From an uncultured beta proteobacterium (lineage in GTDB: Bacteria > Pseudomonadota > Gammaproteobacteria > Burkholderiales > Burkholderiaceae_C), in NCBI GenBank assembly GCA_903838565.1, contig CAILZB010000096.1, positions 1 to 62,393 of the forward strand: a stretch of DNA of 62,393 nt, written 5' to 3'. Both the position numbers and the translations under genes were made by a program. How positions within the stretch are numbered: the first letter of the stretch is position 1; each line of letters opens with the position of its first letter. Shown piece after piece: positions 45,306 through 54,062 of the stretch. The notes under the pieces were generated by a model that worked only from the letters and a program-made list of their open reading frames with translations, searched no databases and had not been told where the DNA came from.

Positions 45306-46727
45306 ATGAATTCACCCCTGAGCAACGACCTGATCGAAAACTTCACTTACGAGGAAATCAAGCTTGGCCAGAGTGCGCGCCTGCTGCGTACTTTGACCCT
45401 GGCGGACATCGAGGCTTTTGCCGCGGTGTCGGGCGACACCAATCCCGCGCACACCGACCCCGAGTTTGCCAATGACACGCTGTATCACGGCGTGGTGGCG
45501 CATGGCATGTGGGGTGGGGCGCTGATTTCTGCCTTGTTGGGAACCAAGTTTCCCGGCCACGGAACGATCTATCTGGACCAGGTATTGCACTTCGTGAAAC
45601 CGGTGCACGTGGGCGATACAGTCACCGTCACGGCCATGGTGCAGACCATGGACGACACACGCAAGAGCATCGAGCTCGATTGCCAGGTGCTGAACCAGAA
45701 AGGCGAGCGCGTGCTGCACGGTACGGCCCGCGTGCTGGCCCCCACGCAGAAGGTGCGCTTGCCGCGCGTGCATGCGCCCCGGATTCAGCTGTTCGACCCG
45801 CAGGCACGGTTCCAGGACCTGCTGGCGCTGGGCCACGGCCTGGAGGCGGTACGCTGCGCGGTCGTGCACCCTTGCGACCTGGAGTCGCTCAGCGGCGCCA
45901 TGGATTCGGCGCGCCACGGCCTCATCGTGCCGGTGCTGATCGGGCCTGAGGCGCGCATCCGCAAACTGGCCGCTGAATCTGGCATCGACCTGTACGGGGC
46001 GGAGTTCGTGTCCGAGCCGCACAGCCACGCGGCGGCCGAGCGCGCCGCCGAGATGGCCGCCAGCGGCGCCGTCGAGATCATCATGAAGGGCAGCCTGCAC
46101 ACGGACGAGTTGATCGTTGCGGTGCTCAAGCGGCCCGAACTGCGCACCGGTCGCCGCATGTCGCACGTGTTTCGCTTTGACGTTCCGCTGTACAGCAAGC
46201 CTTTGCTGATCACCGATGCCGCACTGAACATCCGTCCGAGCCTGCAGGAGAAGGTCGACATCATCCAGAACGCCATCGACTTCGCGCGCATCATGGGCGT
46301 GTCCATTCCCAAGGTGGCGATCCTGTCGGCGGTGGAGACCGTGAACCCCAGCATCCCTTCGACGCTGGACGCGGCGGCGCTGTGCAAGATGGCCGAGCGC
46401 GGCCAGATCAAGGGCGGCATTCTGGACGGCCCGCTGGCTTTTGACAACGCGATTTCGGCGCATGCAGCGCAGATCAAGAAGATCGAATCCGCTGTGGCCG
46501 GCGACGCCGACATCCTGGCTGTGCCGGACCTGGAGTCGGGCAATATGCTGGCCAAACAGCTGGAGTATCTGGCGGGCGCCAGCGGCTCGGGCCTGGTGCT
46601 GGGCGCGCGCGTTCCGATTGCACTGACCAGTCGCGCCGATGGCCCGATGAACCGGGTGGCATCCTCGCTGCTGGCCATGCTCGCCGCGCACCATGCGCGC
46701 GCCCGCCAACCGCGCGCACCTCAATAG
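45306..46727 (+). CDS. MaoC enoyl-CoA hydratase / phosphate acyltransferase fusion
   Basis: A 473-residue fusion. Residues about 10-145 form a MaoC-like hotdog hydratase with the motif AAVSGDTNPAHTDPEFA (Asp and His catalytic positions). Residues about 165-465 form a phosphate acetyl/butyryltransferase (GAVEIIMKGSLHTDELIVAVL, RMSHVFRFDVPLYSKPLLITDAALNI read in parts). Together with the following ackA it converts acyl-CoA to acyl phosphate and then the acid with ATP gain. No ribosome-binding site is visible; TACACT about 10 bases before the ATG suggests a leaderless message. Confidence 0.92.
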   Translation: MNSPLSNDLIENFTYEEIKLGQSARLLRTLTLADIEAFAAVSGDTNPAHTDPEFANDTLYHGVVAHGMWGGALISALLGTKFPGHGTIYLDQVLHFVKPVHVGDTVTVTAMVQTMDDTRKSIELDCQVLNQKGERVLHGTARVLAPTQKVRLPRVHAPRIQLFDPQARFQDLLALGHGLEAVRCAVVHPCDLESLSGAMDSARHGLIVPVLIGPEARIRKLAAESGIDLYGAEFVSEPHSHAAAERAAEMAASGAVEIIMKGSLHTDELIVAVLKRPELRTGRRMSHVFRFDVPLYSKPLLITDAALNIRPSLQEKVDIIQNAIDFARIMGVSIPKVAILSAVETVNPSIPSTLDAAALCKMAERGQIKGGILDGPLAFDNAISAHAAQIKKIESAVAGDADILAVPDLESGNMLAKQLEYLAGASGSGLVLGARVPIALTSRADGPMNRVASSLLAMLAAHHARARQPRAPQ

Positions 46728-46737
46728 GCTGCGGCGC

Positions 46738-47916
46738 ATGGCCATCCTCGCCGTCAACGTCGGCTCCTCCACGCTGAAATTTTCCATCCATCCGCGCCAG
46801 GGTGATCAGGTGCGCTCGCGCGTTTTCAGCGGCAGCATTCAGGGGCTGGAGCCCGGTGGCGCGCCCGTGATGGATTGGGAGTTCCAGGGACAGCGCCAGA
46901 ACCGGCAACTGCCGTCCAGCGCCAGCGATTCCTTCGGCCACGCCTTGCGCAGCCTGGGCGAACTGCTCGCCGCCGAAACCGCCTTGCCCGAAATCGAAGC
47001 CGTGGCACATCGCGTGGTGCACGGTGGGCGGGACTTCAGCGCCAGCGTCCTCGTCAGCGCCGACATTCTGGAGCGCCTGGCCAAGCTCAATTCGCTGGCG
47101 CCGTTGCATCAGCCGCACAACCTGCAAGGCATACGCGCCTTTCAGAGGGCCTTTCCCGAACTGCCTCAGGTGGCGTGCTTTGACACCGCCTTTCACGCCA
47201 GCCTGTCGGAGATGGATTACGAGTTTGCGCTGCCGCGCGCATTGACCGAGCAGGGCGTGCGCCGCTATGGTTTTCACGGCCTCTCCTACCAGTACGTGAT
47301 GGGTGTGTTGCAGCAGCACAGCGCGCAAGCCTCGGGGCGGGTGCTGATGGCGCACCTGGGCAACGGCGCCAGCCTGTGCGCGGCCGTGGGAGGGCGCAGC
47401 CGTGCCACGACCATGGGATTTTCCGCGCTCGACGGCCTGATGATGGGAACGCGAACCGGCGCGCTCGATCCCGGCGTGCTGCTCTACCTGATGGAACAGG
47501 GCTGGGATCACGCGCGGCTTGAAGCCCTGCTCTACAAGCAAAGCGGCATGTTGGGCGTGTCCGGCATCTCGGCCGACATGCGCACGCTGCGCGCAGACGG
47601 CAGCGCTCAGGCGCAGCGCGCCATCGACCTGTTCACGCACCGCGTGGTGCGCGAGTCGGGTGCGCTGGTGGCTTGCGTGGGTGGGCTCGACCTGATCGCC
47701 TTCAGCGGCGGCATCGGCGAACATGACGCCACGCTGCGCGCCCAGGTGGGCGAACAGCTCGGCTGGCTGGGCGTGGTCCTGGACGAAGAGATGAACCAGC
47801 AGGCCACGGGCGGCGACGTGCGGGCGATCCACGCCGTCGACAGCCGCGTACAGGTCTGGGTGATTCCCACCGATGAAGGGCAAGTTGCAGCGCAGGAAGC
47901 GGCGCGCTTGATCTGA
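46738..47916 (+). CDS. ackA: Acetate kinase
   Basis: Interconverts acetyl phosphate and acetate with ADP/ATP. It has 392 residues. Family motifs: AILAVNVGSSTLKFS, YGFHGLSYQYV, MAHLGNGASLCAAVGGRS, GFSALDGLMMGTRTGALDPG and the C-terminal FSGGIGEHDATLR. ATG 46738 fits the family N-terminus; the open frame runs upstream into the MaoC-Pta gene. It starts 10 bases after that gene, forming a Pta-Ack pair. It may also accept propionate or butyrate. Confidence 0.95.
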   Translation: MAILAVNVGSSTLKFSIHPRQGDQVRSRVFSGSIQGLEPGGAPVMDWEFQGQRQNRQLPSSASDSFGHALRSLGELLAAETALPEIEAVAHRVVHGGRDFSASVLVSADILERLAKLNSLAPLHQPHNLQGIRAFQRAFPELPQVACFDTAFHASLSEMDYEFALPRALTEQGVRRYGFHGLSYQYVMGVLQQHSAQASGRVLMAHLGNGASLCAAVGGRSRATTMGFSALDGLMMGTRTGALDPGVLLYLMEQGWDHARLEALLYKQSGMLGVSGISADMRTLRADGSAQAQRAIDLFTHRVVRESGALVACVGGLDLIAFSGGIGEHDATLRAQVGEQLGWLGVVLDEEMNQQATGGDVRAIHAVDSRVQVWVIPTDEGQVAAQEAARLI

Positions 47917-47931
47917 CGGCGGCGCGTCGCA

Positions 47932-47964
47932 TCGCTCATGCAGGCAAAATGCCTGCATGAGCGA
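47932..47964 (+). promoter_or_regulatory. Perfect hairpin covering the polA start codon
   Basis: Arms TCGCTCATGCAGGC and GCCTGCATGAGCGA are exact complements (14 base pairs) around a five-base AAAAT loop. The polA ATG (47957-47959) lies in the right arm, and no Shine-Dalgarno is seen nearby. In RNA the start codon would be buried. It may act in translation control of polA or as the 3' end structure of the ackA transcript; no T-run follows. Confidence 0.75.
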
Positions 47965-50782
47965 CACCCCCAACCCTTCACCCAAAAAGACGCTGCTGCT
48001 GGTCGACGGCTCGAGCTACCTGTACCGGGCGTTCCACGCCATGCCCGATCTGCGCGCCGTACCGGGCGATCCGCACAGCTCGCCCACCGGCGCCATCCGC
48101 GGCATGATCAACATGCTGCAAAAGCTGCGCAAGGACCAGCCCGCCGATTACGCCGCCTGTGTCTTCGACGCCAAAGGACCGACGTTCCGAGACGCCATCT
48201 ACCCCGAGTACAAGGGCCACCGCTCTCCCATGCCCGACGACCTGCGCACGCAGATCGAGCCCATCCACGAAGTGGTGCGGCTCATGGGCTGGAAGGTGCT
48301 GGACGTTCCCGGTGTCGAGGCCGATGACGTGATCGGCACGCTGGCCGTCACGGCCGCACGCCAGGGCATCGAAGTGGTGGTGTCCAGCGGCGACAAGGAC
48401 CTGGCGCAGCTGGTGGACGAACACATCACGATCATCGACACCATGAACGGGCGCCGGCGCGATCTGGCTGGCGTGCAGGAGGAGTTCGGTGTTCCGGCGC
48501 GACTCATGGTGGACTACCAGTCGCTGGTAGGCGACGCGGTCGACAACGTGCCGGGCGTGCCCAAGGTCGGTCCCAAGACCGCCGCCAAGTGGCTGCAGGA
48601 ATACGGCTCGCTGGATGCCATCGTGGCCAATGCCGACAAGATCGGTGGCGCGGTGGGCGAAAACCTGCGCAAGTCGCTCGAGTGGCTGCCCACCGGGCGC
48701 GCGCTGCTCACGGTCAAGACCGACTGCGATCTGGACGGCTACGTTCCCGGCATGCCGCTGCTCGATTCGATCGCGCCCGGCCCAATGCAGAACGCCGAAC
48801 TGAAGGCGTTCTACGAGAAGTACGGCTTCAAGGGGTTGGCCCAGGCGATCGGCGGCGCGGCCGAGCCGGAGCCCGTTAAGGTCCGCGCAAAGAAAGCAGA
48901 TTCGGCAAATCCAAATGAGCCGGGGCTGTTCGACGAACCCGTAGCGCAAGACGATCAGCCCACGCTCGCTTTGACAAGCACACTGGCCTACGACACCGTC
49001 CTCAGCTGGGACGTGTTCGATGTGTGGCTGGCCAAAATTGAAGCTGCGGATCTGGTGGCGCTGGACACCGAAACCACCTCGCTGGACGAGATGCGCGCCG
49101 AGATCGTGGGCCTGTCCTTCAGCGTCACGCCGGGCGAGGCGGCCTACATCCCGCTGGCGCACCGCTACCCGGACGCGCCCGAGCAGTTGCCGCGCGAAGC
49201 GGTGCTCGCGCGCCTGAAGCCCTGGCTGGAAAACGGCCAACGAGCCAAGCTGGGCCAGCACGTCAAGTACGACCGCCACGTGTTTGCGAACCACGGGATT
49301 GAAGTGCAGGGCTATGCGCACGACACCATGCTGCAAAGCTATGTGCTCGAAGTGCACAAGCCGCATGGACTCGCGAGCCTGGCGCTGCGGCACCTGGGGC
49401 GCAGCGGCATCAGCTTTGAAGACCTGTGCGGCAAGGGCGTGCATCAGATCTGCTTTGACCAGGTCGACATTGCCAAGGCGGCGGTGTATTCCTGCGAAGA
49501 CTCTGACATGACGCTGGATGTGCATCGCGTCCTCTGGCCGCAGCTGCAGGCGGACGAGAAACTCAATTTCATTTACCAGCTGGAGATCCAGAGCAGTGAA
49601 GCGCTGTACCGCATCGAGCGCAACGGTGTGCTGATCGACGCGCCGCTGCTCGCCACGCAAAGCCACGAGTTGGGCCAGCGCATCCTGCAACTGGAGACCG
49701 AGGCGCACGCGCTCGCCGGTCAGCCGTTCAACCTGTCGAGCCCGAAGCAGATCGGCGAAATATTTTTCACGCAGCTGGGATTGCCGGTGGTGAAGAAGAC
49801 CGCCACCGGCGCGCCCAGCACCGACGAGGAGGTGCTGGAAAAGCTGGCCGAGGACTACCCGCTGCCGGCCAAGATCCTCGAGCACCGGGGACTCTCCAAG
49901 CTCAAGGGCACCTACACCGACAAGCTGGCTCAATTGGCGCTGCCGCGCACGGGCCGGGTGCACACGCATTACGCGCAGGCTGTCGCGGTGACCGGGCGCC
50001 TCTCCAGCAACGACCCGAACCTGCAGAACATCCCGATCCGCACGGCCGAAGGGCGGCGCGTGCGCGAAGCCTTTGTCGCGCCACCGGGCTGCCTCATCGC
50101 CAGCGCTGACTATTCGCAGATCGAGCTGCGCATCATGGCCCACATCAGCGGCGACGCGGCTCTGCTACTGGCGTTCCACGACGGCATGGACGTGCACCGC
50201 GCCACGGCGGCCGAGGTGTTTGGCATCGCCACGCACGAGGTCTCGAGCGAGCAGCGGCGCTATGCCAAGGTCATCAACTTCGGCCTGATCTACGGCATGA
50301 GCGCCTATGGTTTGGCGCGCAGCCTGGGGATTGACAACACGGCGGCGAAGAACTTCGTCGAGCGCTATTTCGAGCGCTACCCGGGCGTGAAACGCTACAT
50401 GGACAGCACGCGCCAACTGGCCAAGGCGCAGGGTTATGTGGAGACCGTTTTTGGCCGGCGCCTGTACCTTCCGGAGATCAATTCGCCCAACGGGCCACGG
50501 CGCAGCGGTGCCGAGCGCGCCGCCATCAACGCGCCCATGCAGGGCACGGCAGCCGACCTGATCAAGCTCAGCATGGTCAAGGTGCAGCAGGTGCTGGACG
50601 CCGAACACCGCAGCACAAAGATGATCATGCAGGTACACGACGAGCTGGTGTTTGAGGTGCCCGAGTCGGAAGTGGCCTGGCTCAAGACCGAGATTCCACG
50701 CCTGATGGCGGGTGTGGCGCACCTGAAGGTGCCGCTGTTGGCCGAAGTGGGCGTGGGCAAGAACTGGGACCAGGCGCACTGA
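47957..50782 (+). CDS. polA: DNA polymerase I
   Basis: Repair and Okazaki-fragment polymerase of 941 residues. The N-terminal 5'-3' exonuclease is complete (LLLVDGSSYLYRAFHAMPDL, GVEADDVIGTLA, DNVPGVPKVGPKTAAKWL). The 3'-5' exonuclease domain retains acidic motifs (VALDTETTSLDEMRAEIVG, CEDSDMTLDVH). The polymerase domain shows DYSQIELRIMAHISGD, RRYAKVINFGLIYGMS (O helix) and QVHDELVFEVPE (motif C). Start: ATG inside a perfect hairpin. A good terminator follows the stop. Confidence 0.97.
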   Translation: MSDTPNPSPKKTLLLVDGSSYLYRAFHAMPDLRAVPGDPHSSPTGAIRGMINMLQKLRKDQPADYAACVFDAKGPTFRDAIYPEYKGHRSPMPDDLRTQIEPIHEVVRLMGWKVLDVPGVEADDVIGTLAVTAARQGIEVVVSSGDKDLAQLVDEHITIIDTMNGRRRDLAGVQEEFGVPARLMVDYQSLVGDAVDNVPGVPKVGPKTAAKWLQEYGSLDAIVANADKIGGAVGENLRKSLEWLPTGRALLTVKTDCDLDGYVPGMPLLDSIAPGPMQNAELKAFYEKYGFKGLAQAIGGAAEPEPVKVRAKKADSANPNEPGLFDEPVAQDDQPTLALTSTLAYDTVLSWDVFDVWLAKIEAADLVALDTETTSLDEMRAEIVGLSFSVTPGEAAYIPLAHRYPDAPEQLPREAVLARLKPWLENGQRAKLGQHVKYDRHVFANHGIEVQGYAHDTMLQSYVLEVHKPHGLASLALRHLGRSGISFEDLCGKGVHQICFDQVDIAKAAVYSCEDSDMTLDVHRVLWPQLQADEKLNFIYQLEIQSSEALYRIERNGVLIDAPLLATQSHELGQRILQLETEAHALAGQPFNLSSPKQIGEIFFTQLGLPVVKKTATGAPSTDEEVLEKLAEDYPLPAKILEHRGLSKLKGTYTDKLAQLALPRTGRVHTHYAQAVAVTGRLSSNDPNLQNIPIRTAEGRRVREAFVAPPGCLIASADYSQIELRIMAHISGDAALLLAFHDGMDVHRATAAEVFGIATHEVSSEQRRYAKVINFGLIYGMSAYGLARSLGIDNTAAKNFVERYFERYPGVKRYMDSTRQLAKAQGYVETVFGRRLYLPEINSPNGPRRSGAERAAINAPMQGTAADLIKLSMVKVQQVLDAEHRSTKMIMQVHDELVFEVPESEVAWLKTEIPRLMAGVAHLKVPLLAEVGVGKNWDQAH

Positions 50783-50789
50783 ACCCTGA

Positions 50790-50812
50790 TCCACCCTGGG
50801 TGGAGGTTTTTT
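50790..50812 (+). terminator. Intrinsic terminator after polA
   Basis: A six-base stem (TCCACC / GGTGGA) with a three-base loop, two G and then six T, eight bases after the polA stop. It separates polA from the ZIP gene. Confidence 0.75.
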
Positions 50813-50867
50813 GACTAGACTTCGAAGCTGATTTTCGCCCTCAACCCGGATTCGTCTGAAATACACC

Positions 50868-51668
50868 ATGACCTTGATCGCCATTCTTCTGGCCACGCTC
50901 GCCGCCGGTATCGGCAGCGTCTGGCTTGCCGCCGCCTTGAGCTTTGGCGTGCTGGCGCGCTACACCCAGCACATGCTCAGCCTGGCCGCAGGCGCGCTGC
51001 TGGCGACGGCCTTCATGCATCTGCTGCCGGAAGCGTTTGAAAGCCAGGCCGGCGCCAAAGAGTTGTTCACGACGCTGCTGGTGGGGCTGGTGTTCTTCTT
51101 CCTGCTGGACAAGGCCGAGCTCTGGCACCACGGGCACGAACATCACCACCAAGGTGCGCCCCACCATGACCACGCAGCCCACGACCACGCGGGACACGCG
51201 CATGCGCACGAAGCCAAGCCCGGAAGCTGGGCCGTGCTCACCGGCGACAGCCTGCACGCCTTTGGTGACGGCATCCTGATCGCCTCGGCCTTCGTCGCCG
51301 ACTTTCGCCTCGGTGCGATCACGGCCGTGGCGGTGCTGGCGCACGAGGTGCCGCACCACATGGGCGACCTGGTGGTGCTGCGCGGTGGCTCGGGCAACCA
51401 GCGCATGGCGCTGGTGAAGGTGTCCATGGCGGGCGCGGTGACGGCGCTGGGCGGCCTGGTCGGCTACCTTCTGGTCGACGCGCTGCAGGATTTCCTGCCC
51501 TATTTTCTGGTTGTGGCGTCCAGCAGTTTCGTCTACGTGGCGCTGGCGGACCTGATCCCGCAGCTGCAAAAGCGCCTCACGGCGCGCGAGACCACGGCGC
51601 AGATCGTCTGGCTGGCGGTGGGCATCGTGCTGGTCACGCTGGTCAGCGGTGCAGCGCATTCGCACTGA
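50868..51668 (+). CDS. ZIP family metal transporter
   Basis: A 266-residue divalent-metal (probably zinc) transporter. Helices flank a His-rich cytoplasmic loop at about 86-113 (HHGHEHHHQGAPHHDH and following). The metal-site helices read SLHAFGDGILIASAFV and AVLAHEVPHHMGDLVVL, the ZIP family signature with HEVPHH. About eight helices. The ATG follows no strong ribosome-binding site. It lies alone between the polA terminator and the kinase gene. Confidence 0.93.
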   Translation: MTLIAILLATLAAGIGSVWLAAALSFGVLARYTQHMLSLAAGALLATAFMHLLPEAFESQAGAKELFTTLLVGLVFFFLLDKAELWHHGHEHHHQGAPHHDHAAHDHAGHAHAHEAKPGSWAVLTGDSLHAFGDGILIASAFVADFRLGAITAVAVLAHEVPHHMGDLVVLRGGSGNQRMALVKVSMAGAVTALGGLVGYLLVDALQDFLPYFLVVASSSFVYVALADLIPQLQKRLTARETTAQIVWLAVGIVLVTLVSGAAHSH

Positions 51669-51706
51669 GCGGCCCGCTAAACTAGCCCCTTTTTTCGAAA
51701 TTCATC

Positions 51707-52759
51707 ATGTCCTCGACTTCAACCACACCCACGCCTGCCAGCTCCCACCGCTATGACATCTATGGACTGGGCAATGCTCTGGTGGACAAGGAGTTCCTGG
51801 TGCACGACGAATTCCTGCAGGCGCGGGGTATCGCCAAAGGATCGATGACGCTGATCGACGAGCCGCGGCTGGTGAGCCTGTTGGCCGAGTTGCGCAGCGA
51901 GTTCGGCCTCAAGGGGCGCGCCAGCGGCGGCTCAGCCGCCAATACCCTGGTCACGGCCAGCTACTTCGGCAGCCGCGCGTTCTACTCCTGCCGCGTCGGC
52001 GCGGATGAGGCGGGCGAGTTCTATCTGGCCGACCTGAGCGCGGCGGGTGTGGCAACCAATCCGCGCCGCGACGCCGACAACGCAGCGCCAGGAATGACCG
52101 GCCGCTGCCTGGTGCTGGTCACGGACGACGCCGAACGTACGATGAACACCTTTCTGGGCATCACCAGCGATCTGTCGCACGAGGAGATCGACTTCGACGC
52201 GCTGGCCGCGTCCCGTCTGCTGTACATCGAGGGGTATCTGGTGACTTCGCCCACCGGGCGCGCAGCGGCGGTGCGGGCCAAGGCCTTTGCCCGCGAACGC
52301 GGCATCGAGGTCGCCTACACCCTGTCGGACTCGAGCATGCTGCAGTTTTTTGGCGAGGGCGTGGCGCAGATTCTGGGCGACGACGGTGTGGACCTGCTGT
52401 TCTGCAACGAAGGCGAGGCGCTGCAGTGGTCGGGCCAGGCCAGCATCGCCGCCGCCGCTAACGCTTTGAAACAAGTCGCGCGGCGTTTTTGCATTACCCT
52501 TGGTGCGCGTGGCGCGCTGATTTTCGACGGCGAGAACTTTCTGGAAATCGCTCCCCACGCCGTGACGCCGGTGGACAGCAACGGCGCAGGTGACGTTTTT
52601 GCAGGTGCCTTTCTGCACGCCTACGCCGCCGGAATGGGTTGCCAGCGAGCTGGCGATCTGGCCAGCCTGGCCTCGGCGCGTTGCGTGATGCAGTTTGGTC
52701 CGCGCTTGCCGGCGCATGCGCATGGCGAAATTCGTGCACAGGTGCTGGGCGTGGCCTAG
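51707..52759 (+). CDS. PfkB-family carbohydrate/adenosine kinase
   Basis: A 350-residue ribokinase-fold enzyme. DIYGLGNALVDKEF at the start, GGSAANTLVTASYFG in the sugar-binding region, and the catalytic DSNGAGDVFAGAF with base Asp296. The N-terminal GNALVD and the SGGSAANT motif resemble adenosine kinase-like proteins of Burkholderiales. The phosphate acceptor is therefore probably adenosine or a related nucleoside, but a sugar is not excluded. A short hairpin (GAGCGC / GCGCTC) lies about 15 bases after the stop. Confidence 0.88.
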   Translation: MSSTSTTPTPASSHRYDIYGLGNALVDKEFLVHDEFLQARGIAKGSMTLIDEPRLVSLLAELRSEFGLKGRASGGSAANTLVTASYFGSRAFYSCRVGADEAGEFYLADLSAAGVATNPRRDADNAAPGMTGRCLVLVTDDAERTMNTFLGITSDLSHEEIDFDALAASRLLYIEGYLVTSPTGRAAAVRAKAFARERGIEVAYTLSDSSMLQFFGEGVAQILGDDGVDLLFCNEGEALQWSGQASIAAAANALKQVARRFCITLGARGALIFDGENFLEIAPHAVTPVDSNGAGDVFAGAFLHAYAAGMGCQRAGDLASLASARCVMQFGPRLPAHAHGEIRAQVLGVA

Positions 52760-52827
52760 CGCCATGGCGTGAGAGCGCGGCAGGCGCTCGCACAAATTTG
52801 TTTTGACACGATGGACCAAAGGGGCGC

Positions 52828-53553
52828 ATGGATATCTACCTGGTGTGGCTGGCGAGCGGCGTTGCGCTGACCATCGGCGTGGCTGCGGGTGCAGCCGCCT
52901 ATGCCTGGTGGATGCAGCGGATCAAGCTGGAGAAGCGCCGCGTGCCGCGCCAGTCGGCCATCGTCAGGCGCGCACTCGTCAACACCCGGGAGAAAGCGGT
53001 CTGGCGCTGGCTGGTGGAGTCTTTCAGGGATCACCACGTGATGGTCAAGATCCCGGTGACGCGCTTCACCACGCCCGTGTCCGAGGTCGACCGCGCGCAG
53101 TGGTTTGAACTGCTGAGCGACATCTACTGCACCTTCACCGTGGCCACGTCCGAGGGCAATGTCATCGGTTGCGTCGATGTTCCGGGCCCGAACGGAATTT
53201 CGCCCAGCAACCTGCTGATCAAGCGCAAGCTCTTCATCCGCTGCGGCGTGCCCTACCGTGTGGTTCAGGCCGAGAAATTGCCCGCCAGCGGCGACATCTT
53301 CTCGGCCTTCGTGCGCGAGGAAGACGAGATGCAGATCCAGATCGACGCGATGGAGGCGGCCGTGACCGCCGGCGATCTGGACCGGGCCCGGGCCGAATTG
53401 CGTGCCACGGTGCTGCGCCAGCGCAACAGCAAGTCCGACACCGCCGTGACCCGCAGCGGTGACGCCGGCTTCGTGGACAGCGTGCTGGCAGCAGACTGGG
53501 CGCCCGACTCCTTCAACGCGCCGCTGGACAGCCGCCAAGCAGATTTGTCCTGA
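52828..53553 (+). CDS. Membrane-anchored DUF2726-like protein
   Basis: A 241-residue protein with one N-terminal transmembrane helix (YLVWLASGVALTIGVAAGAAAYAWW) followed by a cytoplasmic domain. WLVESFRDHHVMVKIPVTRF, FTVATSEGNVIGCVDVPG and KRKLFIRCGVPYRVV resemble the DUF2726 domain, distantly related to restriction-endonuclease-fold proteins; no catalytic motif is certain. The C-terminal ~60 residues are probably helical. AAGGGG precedes the ATG. Its stop codon is the first base of the palindromic element at 53553. Confidence 0.65.
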   Translation: MDIYLVWLASGVALTIGVAAGAAAYAWWMQRIKLEKRRVPRQSAIVRRALVNTREKAVWRWLVESFRDHHVMVKIPVTRFTTPVSEVDRAQWFELLSDIYCTFTVATSEGNVIGCVDVPGPNGISPSNLLIKRKLFIRCGVPYRVVQAEKLPASGDIFSAFVREEDEMQIQIDAMEAAVTAGDLDRARAELRATVLRQRNSKSDTAVTRSGDAGFVDSVLAADWAPDSFNAPLDSRQADLS

Positions 53554-53611
53554 CTTTCATGCCTGGTGCGCAAGGCGCCCCAGCACCATGAAAATTCGTT
53601 CTTTCACATTC
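53553..53611. repeat. Palindromic intergenic element, copy 2
   Basis: Outer arms ACTTTCATG and CATGAAAAT enclose the core TGGTGCGC-aag-GCGCCCCA, followed by TCGTTCTTTCAC. It matches copy 1 at 44540 in arms, core and flank. It lies between the convergent ends of the DUF2726-like gene and exbD, so it could terminate both. Confidence 0.75.
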
Positions 53612-53624
53612 ATGCGCAGGGGGT

Positions 53625-54050
53625 TCAGTAGGCCTCCAGCCCGATCACACCGATCTTCTGCAGGCCCAGGCGTTGCGCTGCGCTCAGCACCGCAGCCACC
53701 GTGTCGTACTTGGCGCGAGGGTCCGGCATGACGTGGATTTCGGGTTGATCGGACCGCAGCGCAGCGCCCTGTAGCCGGGCTTGCAGTTCGGCCTGATCCG
53801 CCAGCGCTTCGCCGTTCCACAGCAACTGGTTGGTCGCGGTGATGTCGATCCGGACCACCGGCGGCAGCGTTGCTGTTGGCGGTGGCGATCCTGCGGGCAG
53901 TTCCATGTTGACCGAATGCAGCGTGACCGGGATCGTGATGATGAGCATCACCAGCAGCACCAGCAGCACGTCGATCAGCGGCGTGATGTTCATTCCGGAC
54001 GCCAGCTCCGGTGCATCGGCGTCCAGGGCGTCGTCGAAATCAATCGCCAT
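53625..54050 (-). CDS. exbD: ExbD/TolR family biopolymer transport protein, first copy
   Basis: A 141-residue inner-membrane protein with one helix (PLIDVLLVLLVMLIITIPVT) and a periplasmic domain. MNITPLIDVLLVLLV includes the conserved Asp of the ExbD/TolR proton path. It works with ExbB and TonB to drive outer-membrane transport. GGAGGAAATC precedes the ATG. It is the last gene of the tonB-exbB-exbD-exbD operon and starts 12 bases after the other exbD. Confidence 0.92.
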   Translation of the reverse strand: MAIDFDDALDADAPELASGMNITPLIDVLLVLLVMLIITIPVTLHSVNMELPAGSPPPTATLPPVVRIDITATNQLLWNGEALADQAELQARLQGAALRSDQPEIHVMPDPRAKYDTVAAVLSAAQRLGLQKIGVIGLEAY

Positions 54051-54062
54051 GATTTCCTCCGC

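Noticed and set aside
52773..52801. Hairpin GAGCGC / GCGCTC after the PfkB-family kinase as terminator
   Set aside because: Stem is short and the following T content is not directly adjacent; mentioned only within the gene entry.
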